Source: an uncultured Erysipelotrichaceae bacterium (GTDB lineage: Bacteria; Bacillota_I; Bacilli_A; Erysipelotrichales; Coprobacillaceae). From it: a DNA stretch of 53,933 nucleotides. Of this stretch, positions 51,507-53,933 are shown piece by piece. The stretch covers positions 1 to 53,933 of the forward strand of contig UPXV01000016.1 of assembly GCA_900538465.1 (NCBI GenBank), given 5' to 3'. The notes beneath the pieces were generated by a model. That model was not told where the DNA came from. It worked only from the letters and a program-made list of their open reading frames with translations, and did not search any database. The first letter of the stretch is position 1; every line of letters begins with the position of its first letter. The translations under genes and the position numbers were made by a program.

Positions 51507-52847
51507 TTATTCTCTATATTCATTTTTATATAAATTCTTTGTACAAGAGATCATATTCATAATCGCATATATAGCAACAATCAATTCTGTTATTGGCATT
51601 GTCAACCAAAGATAATCAGTCTTGACTAATGGCAAAATATAAATCAAAACTCCACTTATTACCAATCCTCTCGCAACTGATATAACAAATGAAATTTTGG
51701 GTTTTAACAGTGCTTGAAAATAATATGTTGAAAAAATATTTAAAGGCAATAGTAAAAAAGATAAACCGTACATTCTTATAATACTTGGAGCCTTGAGAAG
51801 GATATCTGTTGTTGGATTCATAAATATTCTAACGAACATATTAGGGACAAGTAATGCCAGTGTTGTCCACAAAAGACTAAAGAAGATAACTGTATATAAA
51901 GCATATTTTAATGTTTCTCTTATCCGATGGGCAAGTTTAGCTCCAAAGTTTGTAGAAAGAATAGGTTGAGCAGCTTGACCAACACTATAAGCACAACATT
52001 GTACAAATGTACTCACATTAACAATAATTCCATAAATAGATAAAGCATCACTGCCTAGATAAATCATAATTTGACGATTAAACAAAATTGTTAAAATCCC
52101 CATTGCAACATCTATAAAGAATGTTGAAAAACCAGTCACAACTATCTTTTTCAATTGATCAATAATATGGGTAGGTTTTATCAAATAAAGCGTATTGTTT
52201 TTTGAAAAGAAATGCGTAAGCATCACAAGACATGAAATCACTGATCCAATAGCTGTTGCAAGACCTGCTCCAAAGATTCCCATATCCATTGTAAAAACAA
52301 AGAAATAATCACCAAAAATATTAAAGATGCCACCTAATAATACCCCAATAGTCGCCAGGTTTGGTGCATTATCATTTCTTAAGAAAGCCGCTAACATTTG
52401 TGTGAATAAAAAACATGGGAAAACATATTGAATAGGTTGAATATAAGTTTGTGCCAATGTTAAAAGATTGCCTTTAGCACCAAAGAATATAAACAATTCC
52501 TTATCAAAGAAAATAAGAATAAGCCACACTATTATCCCTAAACAAATTGAACCTATTAGGGCGGTTGTAAAATATTCATTTTCATATTGATGATTGTTTT
52601 CTCTTTGTCCTTTCAAAGTACTGACAATGACCGAACCACCAATTCCCATTAATAATCCTAAGCTAAAAATAATATTCCATATCGGTGCAACAACAGCCAA
52701 AGCAGCAGTTCCATCAGGTCCTTGATATTGACCAACAATCGCCATATCTACAATAGAATAAACTGATGTTATAAGGGCACTGCCAAAAGCTGCAGCCAGA
52801 TATTGAAAATAAAGTGATTTTATTTTTCCTGTTAAAAAGTCCATCAT
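51507..52847 (-). CDS. MATE family efflux pump
   Basis: This membrane protein of about 446 residues has 12 helices and the MATE pattern: NIIFSLGLLMGIGGSVIVS in the first half, QAAQPILSTNFGAKL in the second. It exports cationic drugs or related compounds with H+ or Na+. The ATG pair at 52847/52844 lies just after AGGAGG, and the upstream leader appears to be an attenuator. Substrates are not known. Confidence 0.85.
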   Translation of the reverse strand: MMDFLTGKIKSLYFQYLAAAFGSALITSVYSIVDMAIVGQYQGPDGTAALAVVAPIWNIIFSLGLLMGIGGSVIVSTLKGQRENNHQYENEYFTTALIGSICLGIIVWLILIFFDKELFIFFGAKGNLLTLAQTYIQPIQYVFPCFLFTQMLAAFLRNDNAPNLATIGVLLGGIFNIFGDYFFVFTMDMGIFGAGLATAIGSVISCLVMLTHFFSKNNTLYLIKPTHIIDQLKKIVVTGFSTFFIDVAMGILTILFNRQIMIYLGSDALSIYGIIVNVSTFVQCCAYSVGQAAQPILSTNFGAKLAHRIRETLKYALYTVIFFSLLWTTLALLVPNMFVRIFMNPTTDILLKAPSIIRMYGLSFLLLPLNIFSTYYFQALLKPKISFVISVARGLVISGVLIYILPLVKTDYLWLTMPITELIVAIYAIMNMISCTKNLYKNEYRE

Positions 52848-52862
52848 TTTTCCTCCTTTAAC

Positions 52863-52907
52863 AAAAAAGCTGGACAAAAGTATAGTTAGCCTATACTCTT
52901 ATCCAGC
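52863..52907 (-). terminator. Attenuator hairpin before the MATE gene
   Basis: GCTGGA (52869-52874) with TCCAGC and AGTATAG with CTATACT form a long stem (GCTGGATAAGAGTATAG on one side), then TTTTTT. It lies between promoter and gene, so it must be bypassed for expression. Confidence 0.8.
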
Positions 52908-52914
52908 GAATCAT
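52891..52914 (-). CDS. Seven-residue leader ORF before the MATE gene
   Basis: The minus strand reads ATG ATT CGC TGG ATA AGA GTA TAG (MIRWIRV), 12 bases after CGGAGGG. The last six codons are the 5' arm of the attenuator stem, so a ribosome on this ORF would keep the stem from forming. Confidence 0.5.
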   Translation of the reverse strand: MIRWIRV

Positions 52915-52941
52915 TTTCGTGATTTGCCCTCCGAGCAATTC

Positions 52942-52973
52942 ATATTATAACAAAGTCATTTTTAATGTCAAGA
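52942..52973 (-). promoter_or_regulatory. Promoter of the MATE leader
   Basis: TTGACA, 16 bases and TATAAT with TG one base before (extended -10), followed at once by the leader TTGCTC/GGGCAA stem that holds the CGGAGGG ribosome site. Confidence 0.75.
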
Positions 52974-52980
52974 TATGAAT

Positions 52981-53430
52981 TTAACTATGAATATTTTTAT
53001 TAATCACATCTATTTTATGTTTCCAAATCATATATTGAATTATCCAAATAAATATAAAGATTATCATAAATATACCAAAATAGATAAGACAACCGATAAT
53101 CGTATGTTCCATCCATCCAGTTATATAAGCTATTGGAAACATCACTAATGATGTACAAACAAAATAGATACCTGTTTGTTTAACAATACTCCAATGATCT
53201 ATTTCCCATACAATTGATGCCATAGCAAACGCACTTCCCAATAAGCCACTTAATACTGTTTGTAAAATAACAGCACCTATTTCACTACCTACATAATCAA
53301 TAAATTGAGGTACACATGGTGAATAATAACCTTGCCCATAAATAAGTGAAGTTATAATTGTTATAAGATAACTGATTGTTATACCTAATGTAATTCCAAA
53401 TAAACCTCTCAATAATGCTTTTTTCTTCAT
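52981..53430 (-). CDS. DUF3021 membrane protein
   Basis: About 149 residues with four helices (8-30, 52-75, 88-108, 114-138), matching the DUF3021 layout. Such genes are nearly always paired with a LytTR regulator, as here, two genes apart in one operon. The pair is thought to adjust membrane or transporter genes, but the signal is unknown. The ATG at 53430 behind GAGGTG is chosen over the GTG at 53439. Confidence 0.8.
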   Translation of the reverse strand: MKKKALLRGLFGITLGITISYLITIITSLIYGQGYYSPCVPQFIDYVGSEIGAVILQTVLSGLLGSAFAMASIVWEIDHWSIVKQTGIYFVCTSLVMFPIAYITGWMEHTIIGCLIYFGIFMIIFIFIWIIQYMIWKHKIDVINKNIHS

Positions 53431-53440
53431 GTCTCTCACC

Positions 53441-53881
53441 TCATATTCCTAATGTTTGTTTTATTTTTTTAACATATCTTCTGGAAACATATGTAACTTC
53501 TCCATTAGACAAAAGCAATTGAATTGTTCCTGTAAAACTTAAATCAAGTTTCTCAATTGCTTTGAGATTGACAATTTCTGAATGAGATATCCGAATAAAT
53601 TGTTTTGGACTTAAACGACTTTCAACTTCATAAAGTCTTAAACGAATAAGATATTCTTTCTTTTGTGTTTGTGCATAAATCTTTTGTTGTGAAGCATAAA
53701 ATCGAATTACTTGAGACAAATCTAAAAGTTCTATGGTCTCATCATCAAAACCAGCAATAATGGGATATTGTTTTGAATTAAGAAATTGAATCAATTCATT
53801 AATTTCATTATTCATTTCTTTTGTTTTGATAAAAACAACGGGTTCTTCATAGTTTTGATCTAACTCTACTTTTAGTTTCAT
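53441..53881 (-). CDS. LytTR-family DNA-binding regulator
   Basis: About 146 residues with no receiver domain. The C-terminal LytTR domain (about 50-145) has YLIRLRLYEVESRLSPKQFI followed by ISHSEIVNLKAIEKL and VSRRYVKKIKQTLG. The first 50 residues are a short linker domain. It binds DNA as a dimer, probably on its own promoter beyond the window end. The ATG at 53881 behind AAGG is preferred to the longer frame to 53929. It ends 10 bases before the DUF3021 start. Confidence 0.85.
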   Translation of the reverse strand: MKLKVELDQNYEEPVVFIKTKEMNNEINELIQFLNSKQYPIIAGFDDETIELLDLSQVIRFYASQQKIYAQTQKKEYLIRLRLYEVESRLSPKQFIRISHSEIVNLKAIEKLDLSFTGTIQLLLSNGEVTYVSRRYVKKIKQTLGI

Positions 53882-53933
53882 TTTAACCTTGCATTCCTTT
53901 CCGCCTGCGGCTAAGGCACACATAGTCATGAAA

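Noticed and set aside
52862..52947. Guanidine (mini-ykkC) or c-di-GMP riboswitch before the MATE gene
   Set aside because: An ACGA is present but not in a stem loop as the guanidine-II motif needs, and no GEMM-type core is seen; a mini-ORF plus terminator explains the leader better.

Overview
The window is AT-rich DNA with dense operons and AGGAGG-type ribosome binding sites, and it looks like a gut Firmicute. The PTS sugar operons, Trk/KdpDE potassium genes, cold-shock tandem and codon use suggest Erysipelotrichia (Coprobacillus/Erysipelatoclostridium-like), but that placement is inference from gene content, not from a marker gene. No rRNA, tRNA or CRISPR was seen.

Region 1 (1 to about 7.7 kb) is a mobile element or its remnant. 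It has a Tn916/ICEBs1-type Rep_trans relaxase with an HTH head, a matching oriT-like GC-rich inverted repeat, spaced direct repeats downstream of the relaxase, and a row of small same-strand cargo genes: an AraC/GyrI-like regulator, a lipoprotein, a TfoX-like protein, a Cys-rich protein, a GNAT fragment, DUF3795, DUF3788, an unknown and an alpha/beta hydrolase. Most cargo junctions carry the same short motif just after the stop codon, so the array reads like gene cassettes although the motif is not a classical attC. This is the least explained structure in the window.

Region 2 (7.8-21 kb) holds a DUF362 ferredoxin-type protein, a membrane protein with Asp-box repeats, a bacteriocin-type ABC transporter whose permease gene is cut by an in-frame stop, and an arginine operon argG-H-C-J-B-F (no argD). 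A tRNA-Arg T-box (specifier CGC) precedes it, followed by a tiny Arg-rich leader ORF.

Region 3 (21.4-33 kb) holds TrkH, two TrkA-type subunits, a TPR-like protein, KdpE and a KdpD-like kinase. A DUF1016 nuclease gene sits between the two regulators, and 11-bp-spaced direct repeats in the trk promoter look like KdpE boxes. An IS91-like element with a frameshifted transposase lies upstream of kdpD, then a HAD phosphatase and a Cache-GGDEF diguanylate cyclase.

Region 4 (33-54 kb) is sugar uptake and regulation. It has a GH38 alpha-mannosidase with a split fructose-type PTS, a mannose-6-phosphate isomerase carrying a kinase-like N-terminus and a PRD activator; a cellobiose-type PTS IIC with a GH1 phospho-glycosidase and RpiR regulator; an Fst-like type I toxin-antitoxin locus; two csp genes with conserved structured leaders; a trehalose PTS and hydrolase under a double palindromic operator; a MATE exporter behind a leader-peptide/terminator attenuator; and a LytTR/DUF3021 pair.
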